In this document: positions 26,201-35,684 of the stretch, piece after piece
Layout of the letters: every line of letters starts with the position of its first letter
How positions within the stretch are numbered: position 1 is the stretch's first letter
NCBI RefSeq assembly: GCF_004345645.1
Contig: NZ_SLWS01000001.1
Span: forward strand, 1,615,546 to 1,679,545
Reading direction: 5' to 3'
DNA length: 64,000 bases
Source: Actinocrispum wychmicini
GTDB lineage: Bacteria > Actinomycetota > Actinomycetes > Mycobacteriales > Pseudonocardiaceae
The notes under the pieces: model-generated
Told to the model about the DNA's origin: nothing
What the model saw: only the letters and a program-made list of their open reading frames with translations
Database searches by the model: none
Made by a program: the position numbers and the translations under genes

Positions 26201-27515
26201 CGTGCCGGCTCCGGTGCCCAGTCTGCAGGGGTACTGGAAGCTGGACGAGAGCACCGGGACGACCGCGGCGGACGCCGGCAACAACGGCAGTGGGTACTCG
26301 CCGCAACCGTTGACGTTGACCGGTGGTAGCACCTGGGTATCGGGTAAGTCCGGTAATGCGGTGCACTTTGACGGCACCGGTTACGGCAAGACCGCCGGTC
26401 CGGTCGTGGACACCAGTCAGTCGTTCACGGTCTCGGCCTGGGCGAAGTTGGACGATCTCGACGGCCACTACGGTGTGGTCGGGCAGTCCGCGTCGGGCGG
26501 TGTGCCTGGTTTCCTGATGCGCTATTCCAAGGACGTCAACGCGTGGGTCTTCGGGTTGAACAGCTCGCCGACTGAGGCGTCGGGCCGCCAGATGAAATGG
26601 ACCTTCCTCCCGAACCAGGGGGCGAAGGCCGGGGAGTGGACCTTGGTGACCGGTGTGTACAACCGGGAGGCGGGGCAACTGCAGATCTATGTGAACGGCC
26701 GGTTGGCCGCGCAGCGCAAGTACACCGACGCACCGTGGAACGCGGCCGGACCGTTGAGCATCGGTTCCTACGACGTGGGTGGCATGACGCACGGTTTCAA
26801 GGGAGCCGTCGACCAGGTTCAGGTGTGGCAGCGGCCGCTGACCGCGTCCCAGGTCGGCGCGCTCGCTGGTTTGTCTTATGTGGACGCAACGTGGAGCTTC
26901 ACTGGCCCGGCGACGGTCACCCCGAGCGGTAACGTCGCGGAGGTCGCCACCCAGGGTGACACCGCGCGGGCCCAGTTCACCTGGGACGGCGTGGTTCAGG
27001 CCCAGCGGCCGGACAGCTTGCGCACGGATCGTTCGTTCACGGTCGAGGCATGGGTGAAGCAGGATGCCGCCGACGACTACACCCGGATCGCGGTGTCGGC
27101 CGACGAGGCGTTCTCGCTCGATTTCCGCCGGGACAACCTGACGGAGGGGCATTGGTCCTTCGGTTTCGCGTGCACCCGAGGATCGCCGTGCCTCAGCGTG
27201 GTGTGGAGCGACGCGAAGGCGGAGCGCAACACGTGGACGCACCTGGCGGCCACCTATGACAGCACCACCAACGCCGTGTGCCTTTATGTCAACGGTGTCC
27301 GACAGTCCACGTGCGTTTCCGGCCTGTCGGTCGCGGACTCCACCGGGGATCTGCGGATCGGCAAGTTCAAGTGGCTCGGCAAGATGGTGAACAACTGGAA
27401 CGGTGGTGTCGCGGGAGTGCGGGTCTACTCCGGGGTGCGCACCGATGACCAGATCAGGAATGACCGCTCGGCGGACGATCCCGGCAACCTGTTCGGCGTG
27501 AAGCATTACCAGTAG
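23214..27515 (+). CDS. Secreted LamG-domain protein upstream of RHS toxin
   Basis: From the ATG at 23214 the product has 1433 residues. It starts with a Sec signal peptide (RRLAAGVVMSVGMGLLQPVV) and an N-terminal region resembling that of secreted DNRLRE/RHS-associated proteins (WRQHVRPVRTKKDGQWADVD). Three LamG/concanavalin-like repeats follow, near residues 727-962, 1002-1219 and 1222-1409, each with the pattern SFTMSAWAKL / LNVWTHLTGTYD / DDVQVWQRPL. LamG domains bind carbohydrate or cell-surface ligands. In actinomycetes such proteins are commonly encoded just upstream of large RHS proteins, and a joint role at the cell surface or in toxin delivery is inferred. Confidence 0.85.
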   Translation: MRARVSWCAVLTRRLAAGVVMSVGMGLLQPVVSAAVPVAVPDEAPTETLAQQYAKQGSKSVRVGSRLTETEEVLAQPDGSLVWRQHVRPVRTKKDGQWADVDTTLVRRAGGEVGPRVSTLDLALSGGGSTGPLVKVGHGAAEVGLTWDGVLPEPVLDGPSATYPEVWPGVDLKVTADTVGFSEALVVKNAEAAKNPKLGKVTFGTYTKNTAVRGAAGKGRARAADGTATGIEVVDGTGEVVFTGDATRMWDSSGRGSERDRQGGSAEGTRRGVMRNEVTPAGVTISPDAAFLSDKDTRFPVYLDPEYLCSNTSWCGMQHRVVVQSGFPGAHNFDGLDDLKAGYETLDRAGVSRSYIQMNTAPILGKRIHWANLNTTVIHSWKCEGDTSDTELWLAGGVDGGTTWGNQPNGVYWLSNSNVANCHDAGDVHSVFDAGRAVVDAANNGWGTTTFELKAADEGNVSGWRRFALNPYLEVAYDSVPNNPWGHAMQNGAVPCVKGDDRPWLDTRTPQVQALVSDPDGGSLSVEVATSGGPYGNDVPNSYRDNNGNRFEVGTPGPNQAALAQYWVPGDWITGDGIYKWAIRVGDGEVDSPRWDWDCEFYVDTVVPLPPKVALTGRAPQVQGDLVAFAISVPLATSGLDDIDRFVYTTDGSDPSVQGSPSVARNPGRDAGGNVTAALTATAVNGNQNLIRVKAVNKTGKPGPNATCVPGNGLDGPACAYTVLPLTPEKGLAGAWGVDDQGGLAASDNVAALRAGATAHPLALQGNAAWSLGYSGGNSWTQPDASGAKDGVKGGMFFPGGGNGYLSTSGPVLDTSQSFTMSAWAKLTDTSPNTWHAVISQDGSTSSGALIEYSSDANAWTFNLPDCDCTDPANSRVVSKAPPRLNVWTHLTGTYDAASGLATLYVDGVKQNSLVRRGWSATGPLTVGALKWNGNRASYFSGWVDDVQVWQRPLSLEDVRALVNTSVSRAQYGLAEGAADLLAVGSTGSRGQPDTFVPAPVPSLQGYWKLDESTGTTAADAGNNGSGYSPQPLTLTGGSTWVSGKSGNAVHFDGTGYGKTAGPVVDTSQSFTVSAWAKLDDLDGHYGVVGQSASGGVPGFLMRYSKDVNAWVFGLNSSPTEASGRQMKWTFLPNQGAKAGEWTLVTGVYNREAGQLQIYVNGRLAAQRKYTDAPWNAAGPLSIGSYDVGGMTHGFKGAVDQVQVWQRPLTASQVGALAGLSYVDATWSFTGPATVTPSGNVAEVATQGDTARAQFTWDGVVQAQRPDSLRTDRSFTVEAWVKQDAADDYTRIAVSADEAFSLDFRRDNLTEGHWSFGFACTRGSPCLSVVWSDAKAERNTWTHLAATYDSTTNAVCLYVNGVRQSTCVSGLSVADSTGDLRIGKFKWLGKMVNNWNGGVAGVRVYSGVRTDDQIRNDRSADDPGNLFGVKHYQ

Positions 27516-27581
27516 CACCATCGAGTTCCGTTCGGTTTCTTGACTTTCCGTGCACGTTGGCCCGGTGGAGGGGACAGGACG

Positions 27582-30500
27582 ATGGCTAAGTGGCGATTCT
27601 CGAGTGTGGCCGTCGCGGTGGCGTTGAGCATGGTGGCCACCGGGGTTTCGGCGACCGCGGCGCCCGCGACCGGGTGGCACGGGCTTGGGTGGGAGCTGCC
27701 CGAGTTGCAGAAGCCAGTGCATGTGCCGGGAACCGAGGGCACGCTGCGCGCGGCGCCGAGGAACGCGACCAGGGACACGGCGTTGCGTGCCGCGCCCTTG
27801 GTGTCCTGGCCACGTGCGCAGAGCGCGGATGTGGCGTTGCCCGCGACCACGACCGGCAAGCCGCAACCTGAGGCGCGCCGGGCCGGTGATTCGCCGGTGT
27901 CGGTCACCCGCGGCCATGGCAAGGACGGCAAGGGAAAGCTCAGCCCACGGGCTGGCACCGCCGCTGCTGGGCATGACCAGGGTTTGGTCAAGGTCGACAC
28001 GGTCGAGCACGCGATCGCTGACAAGGCGCGGGTTACGGGCACGCTGGTGCGTGTGGCGCCGGTGTCCGGTGACACGACCGGGCCGGTGTCGGTGGATCTG
28101 GACTATGCCGGTTTCGTCGATGCTTACGGCGGGGGGTACGGCCAGCGGTTGCGTTGGATGTCCTATCCGGACTGTGTGCTGACCACGCCGGAGAAGCCGG
28201 CCTGTCAGGTGCCGACTCCGGTGGACTCGGTGAACCTGGAATCCGACCGGCATCTGGTCGGTGAGCTTGCGGTGCCGGCGGGGGGCACTGTGCTGGGCGC
28301 TACGCCTGGGGCGAACTCCGGTGGCGGTGACTTCACCGAGACGTCGCTGTCGCCGGCGGGGACCTGGTCGGCGGGGACGTCGTCCGGTGATTTCTCCTAC
28401 ACCTATCCGATCGGGTTGCCGACGCCGCAGGGTGGCAACGCACCGCAGGTGAAGCTCAGTTATTCCTCTGGGTTGGTGGATGGGCTGACCTCGGCGACCA
28501 ACAACCAGCCGTCGGCGGTGGGGGACGGTTGGGCTCTGTCGGGTGCCGGGTACATCGAGCGCAAGTTCGAGTCCTGTGTGACCGATCCCGGTGGGAACAA
28601 CGGCGACAAGAAGACCGGTGACCTGTGTTGGTCGGCGGACAACGCCACGTTCGCTCTCGGTGACCGTTCCGGGGAACTGGTCAAGGACAAGGACAACAAC
28701 TCCTGGCACGCCAAGAACGACGACGGGGCCCGTTACGAGCGGTTGGGTGGCGCGGCCAACGGGGACAAGGAGGGTCAGTACTGGAAGGTCACGACGAACG
28801 ACGGCACCCAGTATTTCTTCGGCCTGAACCGGTTGCCCGGCTGGAGTGACGGCAAGCCGGAGACCCAGTCCGCGCTGACCGTGCCGGTGTTCGGTAACCA
28901 TCCTGGCGAGCCGTGCCACACCGACGACTTCGCCAGTTCCTGGTGCACGTATGCCTACCGGTGGAACCTGGACTACGTCGTCGACCCGCACGGCAACGCG
29001 CAGTCGTACTACTACCAGCCCGAGACGAACTTCTACGGCCTGAACGGCAACTACACCGATCCTGGCGTGCAGTACACCCGCGGCGCCTTCCTGACCAGTA
29101 TCCAGTACGGGTTCAACGTCACCGTCCCGGGCGCGGGGGTGTACGACCCGGCGCCGATCAGGGTGTTGTTCGACACCGCGGAGCGGTGTGTGCCGTCCGG
29201 CGCGATCACATGCGATCCCGGGCAGCTCACCAAGGACACCGCGAACTCGTGGCCGGACGTGCCGGCCGACAAGATCTGCAACGCGGGTGACGTGTGCAAG
29301 AACAACATGAACCCGACGTTCTTCACCCGCAAGCGGGTCACCGCGATCACCTCGGAGGCCGCGGGTGTGCCGGTCAACCGGTGGACCCTGGGCCAGTCGT
29401 TCCCGCAGACCGGGGACGGGTCGGCGAACGCGTTGTGGTTGGACACGGTCACCCGCACCGGCCTGACCGGTGGCACCCTGACGTTGCCGCCGAGCACGTT
29501 CATCGGTACGGCCAAGCGCAACCGCGCCTTCCCTGGGCAGAACAACCTGACTGGGATCACCCGCAACCGGCTCACCTCGGTGATCAACGAGCAGGGCGGT
29601 GTGATCACCGTTGACTACACCGAGCCGGACTGCCAGGGCGGCACGCCGGCCCCCGAGGGCAACCACACCCGCTGCTACCCGGTGTTCTGGTCTTTTCAGG
29701 GTAACTCCGACCCACAGATCGACTGGTTCAACAGGTACGTGGTCACCGACGTCTATGAGGACGGCCGGACCGTGCAGTCGCAGCAGACCCGCACGCACTA
29801 CGACTACGTAGGCGACGCGGCCTGGCACTACGACGAGAACCCGCTCGGCGACCCGACGTACAAGACGTGGTCGGTGTGGCGTGGCTACGGCACGGTGAAG
29901 ACCACCAAGGGCAACCCGGACGACCCGGCCGGCCCAAGGTCGGTGACCCAGTCGTTGTTCTTCCGCGGCATGGACGGCGACACCTTGCCGGGTGGTGGCC
30001 GGCGCGGCGTCCAGCTGACCAACTCTCTCGGCGAGTCCATGCCGGACCGGGACCAGTTCCACGGGATGACGTGGGAAACCCAGAAGTTCCTTGACGGCAA
30101 ACCGATCTCGGTGACGGTCACCGACCCGTGGACCTCCGACCCGACCGCGACCGCGGCCAGCGGCAGGCAGTCCTTCCACGTCGCCCCTGCGGTCACGCGT
30201 GAGCGGGCCTGGATCGAGAACAGCAAGTCCTGGCGCACCACCCGCACCGCCACCTCCTACAACGGCCAGGGTCTCACGACCGCGGTCGAGGACGACGGCG
30301 ATGTCGCGGACCCGAAGCAGGCCACCTGTACCCGTACGAGCTACGCGCAGAACGGGGACGCGTGGCTGCTGGCGTACCCGAGCGTGACACTGAAGATCAC
30401 CGGCCCGTGCACCGACGGCAACAAAGCCAGCAGCGGCAGCATCATCTCCGACACCCGTAACCACTACGACGGTGGCGACGTCGGGGCGCCACCGTCGCGT

Positions 30501-33500
30501 GGGTTGGTCACCCAGACCGACACCGTGGACACCTGGCCCGCGGGTGGCGCGGAGACCTTCGTGTCCGCCAAGACCGCCTTCGACACCTACGACCGGGTGA
30601 CCGCCAGCACCGACGAACTCAACCGCACCACCACGACCGCCTACACCCCGTCCAGCGGCGCGGCCAGCCGGATCACCACGACCAGCCCGTCGCTCGGCGG
30701 CACCCTCGGCAGCCTGACCGCGGCGAAGGTGTTCGACCCGTCGTCCGGGCTGCTGCAGTCGGCCATCGACCCGAACGGCCGGCACACCGACGCGACCTAC
30801 GACCCGCTCGGCCGGCTCACCGCGGTCTGGAAACCCGGGCACGACAAGAGCGGCCCGGCCGACGCCAGATACGAGTACACCGTCAGCACCGACAAACCCA
30901 GCATCGTGGCCAGCAAGGTGTTGCAGTCCTCCGGCCAGTACGCCACCACCTACCGCCTGGTGGACGGGCTGGGCCGCACGGTCCAAACCCAGGCGCCGAC
31001 GCCGTACACCTCGGGCCGGGTCCTCAGCGACAGCTTCTTCGACTCGCAGGGCCGACCGTGGAAGACCCACAACGCCTACTGGAACGGCGACTCGGGGCCG
31101 AACACGACCTTGCTGGTGGTGCAGGACCTGGCCGTGCCCAACACCACGGTCAACACCTACGACTCGGCCGGCCGGCAGACCGCCGCGACCATTCTGAAGA
31201 ACAACACCAAGCTGGCCGAGTCCCGTGTGCTCCTTGACGGTGACCGGACCACGACCATCCCACCGGTGGGTGGCACCGCCGAAACCGTGGTCAGCAACGC
31301 CCGCGGCCAGATGACCGCCCGGGCGCAGTACCTGGACCGGGCGCACACCAACCCCGGCGACCCGGCCGACACCACCACCTACACCTACACCCCGGCCGGC
31401 TACCAGGCCACGATCACCGACACCACCGGCAAGAACGTCTGGACGACCGGCTACGACCTGCGCGGCCGCAAGACCGTCGGCACCGACCCGGACAGCGGGA
31501 CCAGCCGGGCCGCCTACGACCCGGCCGGCCAGGTCGTGTCCACCACGGACGGACGAGGTCGGACCGTCGCGTTCGGCTACGACGCGCTGGGTCGCCGGAC
31601 CGGCGAGTTCGATGGGTCCCCCACTGGGCCGAAGCTCGCCTCCTGGTCGTATGACAGCCTGCTCAAGGGTATGCCGACCAACTCGATCCGTTACGTCAAC
31701 GGCCAACCGCACGTGGTCAACGCGGCGACCGGCTACGACAAGGCCAACCGGCCGACCGGCTCGCAGGTGACCGTCATCAACGAGGCCGGTCTGAACGGGA
31801 CCTACACGTTCCCGGTCACCTATGACCCGAACACCGGTCTGGTGGCCACCAGCACCAGCCCAGGGGTCGGTGGGCTGGCAGAGGAGACGATCTACCGGGG
31901 TTACGACCCGTACGGCAACCCGACCACGGCCTACGCCGCGACCTCGAACGGGTCGGGCACGTCACTGGTGTCGGACACCAAGTACAACCCGTTCGGCCAG
32001 GTGCTGCGGGAGAACTTCGCCGCCGCCACCGACCCGAACCAGGTGTCGGTCACCAACACCTACGACGACGCCACCGGACGACTGCAGAACGTCTTCGCGG
32101 TCCGGGCGACCAGGACCACCCCCCAGGTGGTCAACCGCACCTACAGCTACGACGACGGCGGGAACGTCACCAAGATCGCCGACACCCCCGACGGCAGCGC
32201 GTTCGACACCCAGTGTTTCAGCACGGACTATCTACGTCGGCTCACCGAAGCCTGGACCCCCGGCAACGGCGACTGCACCTCATCGCGCTCGGTCGCCGCG
32301 CTGGGCGGCGCGGCCCCGTACTGGACCAGCTGGACCTACGACAAGACGGGTAACCGGACCAGCCAAACCCAACACACCGCGACCGGCGACAGTGTCGCGA
32401 CAAGCACCTACCCCGACCCGGGCAGCAAACAACCGCACGCCGTGCAATCCGTGACGACCGGGCAGAAGCGCAACATCTACGGCTACGACGACGCCGGCAA
32501 CACGGTGTCCCGCAATGTCGCGGGTAAGAACCAGACGTCCACGTACGACGCCGAGGGACGCCTTGCCACGGTGACCGACGTGGACGGGAAGGTCTCCAGC
32601 TACCTCTATGACGCCGACGGCAACCGGGTCATCACAAAGGACCAGACCGGCACCACGCTCGCCGTCGGCGACCTGGAACTGTTCGTGCTCACCGGCACGA
32701 CCACGGCCAAGGCACTCAGGTCCTACACCCACGGCGGACAGAAGATCGCCGTGCGTGGTGCCGGCGGGCTGGACTGGGTGGTGGGCGACCATCACGGCAC
32801 CAGCCTGGCCAAGATCGGTGCTCGTGACCTGGCGGTGGCGCGGCGTTACCAGGACCCGTTCGGCAACGCGCGCGGACCGGACCCGGGGTCGTGGCCGGAC
32901 AAACACGGATTCCTCGACGGATACCAGGACACCACCGGCCTGACCCATGTCGGCGCCCGCGAGTACGACCCGACCCAGGGCCGCTTCACCCAGGTCGACC
33001 CGGAATTCGACCTGACCCACCCGCAGTCCTGGAACAACTACTCCTACAGCGGCAACAACCCAGTCACCTGGTTTGACCCAAGCGGCCGCGGGTTCTGGGA
33101 CATCCTCGAGGTCGTCGCGATCGTCGCGGTCGCGATCGCGGTGGTCACCGTGGTGGCCATACCCGTGGTCACCATGGTGGCCGTCGAGGTCGGTGTCGCC
33201 ACAGCGGCCGCTGTCGATGTGGGTATCGAAGCGGGTGCGGCAGCCGTCGAGGTGGGCGCGGCCGATGTGGGTACCGCGACGGTGATGGTCCCTGAGACGA
33301 CCATGGTCAACGAAACCGTCGTCACCACCGAAACGGTGATGCAAGAACAAGTCAGCACCGAGGTGGTGGCCGAGGCCGCCGCCGAACCAGCCGCCGCCGA
33401 AACCGCCGCCGCCGAAGCCGCTACCACGGAGGCGGCTAGTTCCGAGGCCGCGAGCTCGGAAGCAGCAGTCGCCAGCGAAGAGGGCGCGGCTACGGAAGAA

Positions 33501-33917
33501 GCCGCTAGTGGCGAGGCAGCCAGTTCGGAGTCCTCCGCGACCGAGGGGAGCGGCAGCGCCGGGGAGCCGACAAAGCTGTACCGGGCTCCGGAAAAGGGCA
33601 ACATGGCAGCTGAGGAGAAGGGCCTCGATCCCGCCAATCACCCGGATGTCGGCCGTCACCAGGGCACTGCTTACCTGGGAGACTCCGCGGGAGTGGCTGA
33701 GAAGTATGCTGGTCAGGGGGTTTATGAGGACGGCTATTGGGAGTACACGATGAAGCCGGAATTTGAGACCGAGTTCCCGGCGAACGTCTTCCGGGCAACG
33801 CACGACAACTATCCTGGAGAGTTCCAGTGGGTCATCCCGAGAGGTGATATTGGCCGATTCAACTCACTTATTGCCGATAGTAAATGGATCAACTTTTATA
33901 TGGGGTATTCATGGTAG
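27582..33917 (+). CDS. RHS-repeat polymorphic toxin with variable C-terminal domain
   Basis: The 2111-residue protein starts at an ATG preceded by GGAGGGGA, with a signal peptide (VAVALSMVATGVSATAAPA). Many YD repeats follow (YDPLGRLTAVW, YDLRGRKTVGTD, YDADGNRVITKD). The RHS core near residues 1786-1836 ends YDPTQGRFTQVDPE and GNNPVTWFDPSG, the usual junction before a toxin domain. Beyond it come a hydrophobic segment (about 1845-1875), a long Ala/Glu/Thr linker and a last domain of about 115 residues from LYRAPEKGN. That domain (AYLGDSAGVAEKYA, FQWVIPRGDIGRF) has features of an ADP-ribosyltransferase-like fold, but this is tentative. Base composition falls sharply in the last 300 bp, as expected for exchangeable toxin ends. 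Confidence 0.9.
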   Translation: MAKWRFSSVAVAVALSMVATGVSATAAPATGWHGLGWELPELQKPVHVPGTEGTLRAAPRNATRDTALRAAPLVSWPRAQSADVALPATTTGKPQPEARRAGDSPVSVTRGHGKDGKGKLSPRAGTAAAGHDQGLVKVDTVEHAIADKARVTGTLVRVAPVSGDTTGPVSVDLDYAGFVDAYGGGYGQRLRWMSYPDCVLTTPEKPACQVPTPVDSVNLESDRHLVGELAVPAGGTVLGATPGANSGGGDFTETSLSPAGTWSAGTSSGDFSYTYPIGLPTPQGGNAPQVKLSYSSGLVDGLTSATNNQPSAVGDGWALSGAGYIERKFESCVTDPGGNNGDKKTGDLCWSADNATFALGDRSGELVKDKDNNSWHAKNDDGARYERLGGAANGDKEGQYWKVTTNDGTQYFFGLNRLPGWSDGKPETQSALTVPVFGNHPGEPCHTDDFASSWCTYAYRWNLDYVVDPHGNAQSYYYQPETNFYGLNGNYTDPGVQYTRGAFLTSIQYGFNVTVPGAGVYDPAPIRVLFDTAERCVPSGAITCDPGQLTKDTANSWPDVPADKICNAGDVCKNNMNPTFFTRKRVTAITSEAAGVPVNRWTLGQSFPQTGDGSANALWLDTVTRTGLTGGTLTLPPSTFIGTAKRNRAFPGQNNLTGITRNRLTSVINEQGGVITVDYTEPDCQGGTPAPEGNHTRCYPVFWSFQGNSDPQIDWFNRYVVTDVYEDGRTVQSQQTRTHYDYVGDAAWHYDENPLGDPTYKTWSVWRGYGTVKTTKGNPDDPAGPRSVTQSLFFRGMDGDTLPGGGRRGVQLTNSLGESMPDRDQFHGMTWETQKFLDGKPISVTVTDPWTSDPTATAASGRQSFHVAPAVTRERAWIENSKSWRTTRTATSYNGQGLTTAVEDDGDVADPKQATCTRTSYAQNGDAWLLAYPSVTLKITGPCTDGNKASSGSIISDTRNHYDGGDVGAPPSRGLVTQTDTVDTWPAGGAETFVSAKTAFDTYDRVTASTDELNRTTTTAYTPSSGAASRITTTSPSLGGTLGSLTAAKVFDPSSGLLQSAIDPNGRHTDATYDPLGRLTAVWKPGHDKSGPADARYEYTVSTDKPSIVASKVLQSSGQYATTYRLVDGLGRTVQTQAPTPYTSGRVLSDSFFDSQGRPWKTHNAYWNGDSGPNTTLLVVQDLAVPNTTVNTYDSAGRQTAATILKNNTKLAESRVLLDGDRTTTIPPVGGTAETVVSNARGQMTARAQYLDRAHTNPGDPADTTTYTYTPAGYQATITDTTGKNVWTTGYDLRGRKTVGTDPDSGTSRAAYDPAGQVVSTTDGRGRTVAFGYDALGRRTGEFDGSPTGPKLASWSYDSLLKGMPTNSIRYVNGQPHVVNAATGYDKANRPTGSQVTVINEAGLNGTYTFPVTYDPNTGLVATSTSPGVGGLAEETIYRGYDPYGNPTTAYAATSNGSGTSLVSDTKYNPFGQVLRENFAAATDPNQVSVTNTYDDATGRLQNVFAVRATRTTPQVVNRTYSYDDGGNVTKIADTPDGSAFDTQCFSTDYLRRLTEAWTPGNGDCTSSRSVAALGGAAPYWTSWTYDKTGNRTSQTQHTATGDSVATSTYPDPGSKQPHAVQSVTTGQKRNIYGYDDAGNTVSRNVAGKNQTSTYDAEGRLATVTDVDGKVSSYLYDADGNRVITKDQTGTTLAVGDLELFVLTGTTTAKALRSYTHGGQKIAVRGAGGLDWVVGDHHGTSLAKIGARDLAVARRYQDPFGNARGPDPGSWPDKHGFLDGYQDTTGLTHVGAREYDPTQGRFTQVDPEFDLTHPQSWNNYSYSGNNPVTWFDPSGRGFWDILEVVAIVAVAIAVVTVVAIPVVTMVAVEVGVATAAAVDVGIEAGAAAVEVGAADVGTATVMVPETTMVNETVVTTETVMQEQVSTEVVAEAAAEPAAAETAAAEAATTEAASSEAASSEAAVASEEGAATEEAASGEAASSESSATEGSGSAGEPTKLYRAPEKGNMAAEEKGLDPANHPDVGRHQGTAYLGDSAGVAEKYAGQGVYEDGYWEYTMKPEFETEFPANVFRATHDNYPGEFQWVIPRGDIGRFNSLIADSKWINFYMGYSW

Positions 33918-34228
33918 ATAAAGAGGAGCTCTGGCGAAAAAGCGGCTTGCATCAGTTTCAGATTGTTCAGTGTGTGGTTACCGAACATCGTGGCCGGTTC
34001 GGTATCGATGTCGATGTTGTTACACCGACCGGCAGAGTTCCCGGATTCATCGATTTCGTGATGCTTGCGGATTCCGACGAGCATCCGTCGCCCGCGGACT
34101 TCCCCGCTGTTGGTGCTGTGCTGGAGGCGGTGACATTGGACTTCATCATACCTTTGGGGGGCGAACTGCGGCTCACTGCTCGCAAGTCCTCCATCGAGCG
34201 GCAAAGAGCGCAGGACAAGCAAAGGTGA
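33911..34228 (+). CDS. Probable immunity protein for the RHS toxin, S1/OB-like
   Basis: The ATG at 33911 overlaps the last bases of the RHS gene (ATGGTAG). The 105-residue product is soluble and reads like an S1-type OB fold: HRGRFGIDVDVVTPTGRVPG, FPAVGAVLEAVTL and GGELRLTARKSSI. Position directly after the toxin end, tight overlap and low GC make it the expected cognate immunity protein. Starts at 33884 are possible but overlap the toxin more deeply. Immunity function is inferred from context only. Confidence 0.7.
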   Translation: MVDKEELWRKSGLHQFQIVQCVVTEHRGRFGIDVDVVTPTGRVPGFIDFVMLADSDEHPSPADFPAVGAVLEAVTLDFIIPLGGELRLTARKSSIERQRAQDKQR

Positions 34229-34425
34229 AGGGCGGGGTAGCTGCAAGGCCATTTTGGGCGGAGGTTTCCATATCGACGACCAAGCACAGATCGTTGATCT
34301 GTTCGATGGTCAGTCCAGTGGTATGATACATGCCAGGACTTCTATTTGCCGCTTGGATAGGTATGTGATATTAGGGCTTTATGGCGTGTATCGTGGACAG
34401 CGTCCACCCCGTTCCAGGAGGTGTA

Positions 34426-35010
34426 ATGAATGACCGCGACGCGTTCGACCGGTTTGATCGTTACTGTGAGATACTCGACTCGCTTATCGGCGCAACGTCT
34501 GTCATCAGTGAGGTTGAACCGCGAGAGATGGGGGACGGACCGGTTCGCGCTGTCGTGTATATAGGAACGCCGGAACCTGGATATGTAACCGGGCTCACAT
34601 ATGGACTCTCGCTCTCTAGTCATCCGGATTGGCGGTCGAGAGGTCGTGAGCTTTCCATCACCGTCCGCTCTGAAAACGTCGAGTGGTCTCAGGTCCCCGC
34701 GAGGATGGTTGCCACACTAAGGGGAGTCTGTCCCTTCAACTCCGGTCAAGTTCTCGGCTATGTTCAGCCGTTCGTGGAAGATTCCGCAATGAATAGTGTC
34801 CTCTTGTCTGAACCGGCAGTTGAGTGGAGCTCAGGATTGATTGATCTAAGTTGCGGTGAAGTTGATCCGAAAGAGCCTGGCCTGGTGGAAATCATCGGCG
34901 TCTACCCCGTCCACTCGTCGGAACGAGACTTTGTTCGCTCGCGTGGATTCGATGCGTTCTGGAGCCTGGAATGGGATCGCTTTGACCCTGCACGGGCGCC
35001 AGTAGTATGA
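34426..35010 (+). CDS. Suppressor-of-fused-like immunity protein
   Basis: The 194-residue product begins MNDRDAFDRFDRYCEILDSL and has the order of motifs seen in bacterial SUFU-domain immunity proteins: TGLTYGLSLSSHPDWRSRGR, ELSITVRSENVEW, and a C-terminal IIGVYPVHSSERDFVRSRG. SUFU proteins in toxin loci neutralise various toxin ends. The ATG was chosen for the strong AGGAGGTG 5 nt upstream. It lies 200 bp after the first immunity gene and does not sit directly behind a toxin, so it is probably an orphan immunity gene. Confidence 0.75.
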   Translation: MNDRDAFDRFDRYCEILDSLIGATSVISEVEPREMGDGPVRAVVYIGTPEPGYVTGLTYGLSLSSHPDWRSRGRELSITVRSENVEWSQVPARMVATLRGVCPFNSGQVLGYVQPFVEDSAMNSVLLSEPAVEWSSGLIDLSCGEVDPKEPGLVEIIGVYPVHSSERDFVRSRGFDAFWSLEWDRFDPARAPVV

Positions 35011-35192
35011 ATAATCCGAGTTTGTCAGTTCTTCACGACGGGAATGGTTGAGCTGTGAACGGCTAGGACGACACACCGGAGCTTCGAGCAATCGATGACC
35101 AGAGATCGGCTGATTCGATAGCCCTCCCTGATGACGAGTGATATGGGCAGGGTACTTTGGGCGGCTTGCCGCGGACTGACCAGAGGGTGGAT

Positions 35193-35612
35193 ATGTCTTA
35201 CTTTGCCGATCTCGCCGTGTATGACTACCTTCCGGAGAGTGTCCCGGAGGGTCGGACTGCGCTAACGGTAGGTTGGTTGGACGCGGAGCATCCGTACCAA
35301 ACGGGGGCGTGCCCAGAGGGATTCGCTGAACGTCTGTTCGAATTCTGCCAATCACATCAAAGTGCTCGGACGAGAGGCTTTCAGAACTGTACGTTGTGCG
35401 GACGGTCTGGTATTGATGATCCGCCAGTAATGGTAATGGCGAGTTTGGGCGGGATCTCGATTCCGCTTGGGCACGCCGAGCTTCGGGTATACGATGAGGT
35501 TGGCACCTGGCTGGTGGCACCTAACCTGGTGCTGCACTACGTGGCGAAACACCAGTATCTGCCACCTCGTCAATTCGTAGATGCTGTCATGGCTGGGCGA
35601 CTGGTCTCCTGA
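35193..35612 (+). CDS. Putative orphan immunity protein with CxxC motif
   Basis: This 139-residue protein begins MSYFADLAVYDYLPE and continues GWLDAEHPYQTGACPEGF, then NCTLCGR, and ends APNLVLHYVAKHQYLPPRQF. The layout resembles small proteins (DUF7919-like) found in toxin-immunity arrays; the CxxC may bind metal. GAGGGTGG precedes the ATG. Its location within the RHS locus and low GC suggest an immunity role, but no toxin partner is nearby. Confidence 0.55.
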   Translation: MSYFADLAVYDYLPESVPEGRTALTVGWLDAEHPYQTGACPEGFAERLFEFCQSHQSARTRGFQNCTLCGRSGIDDPPVMVMASLGGISIPLGHAELRVYDEVGTWLVAPNLVLHYVAKHQYLPPRQFVDAVMAGRLVS

Positions 35613-35684
35613 TCTGGACGCTTTGCTCTGGATGCACTAGTCGGGAGGCTTGTTCGTGTATCATGAACGTGCGGAGGGGAAGCC

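Noticed and set aside
25191..31712. A 2173-codon open frame on the minus strand opposite the LamG and RHS genes
   Set aside because: Arg/His/Val-rich nonsense product with no domain; it is a by-product of high-GC third positions on the coding strand.
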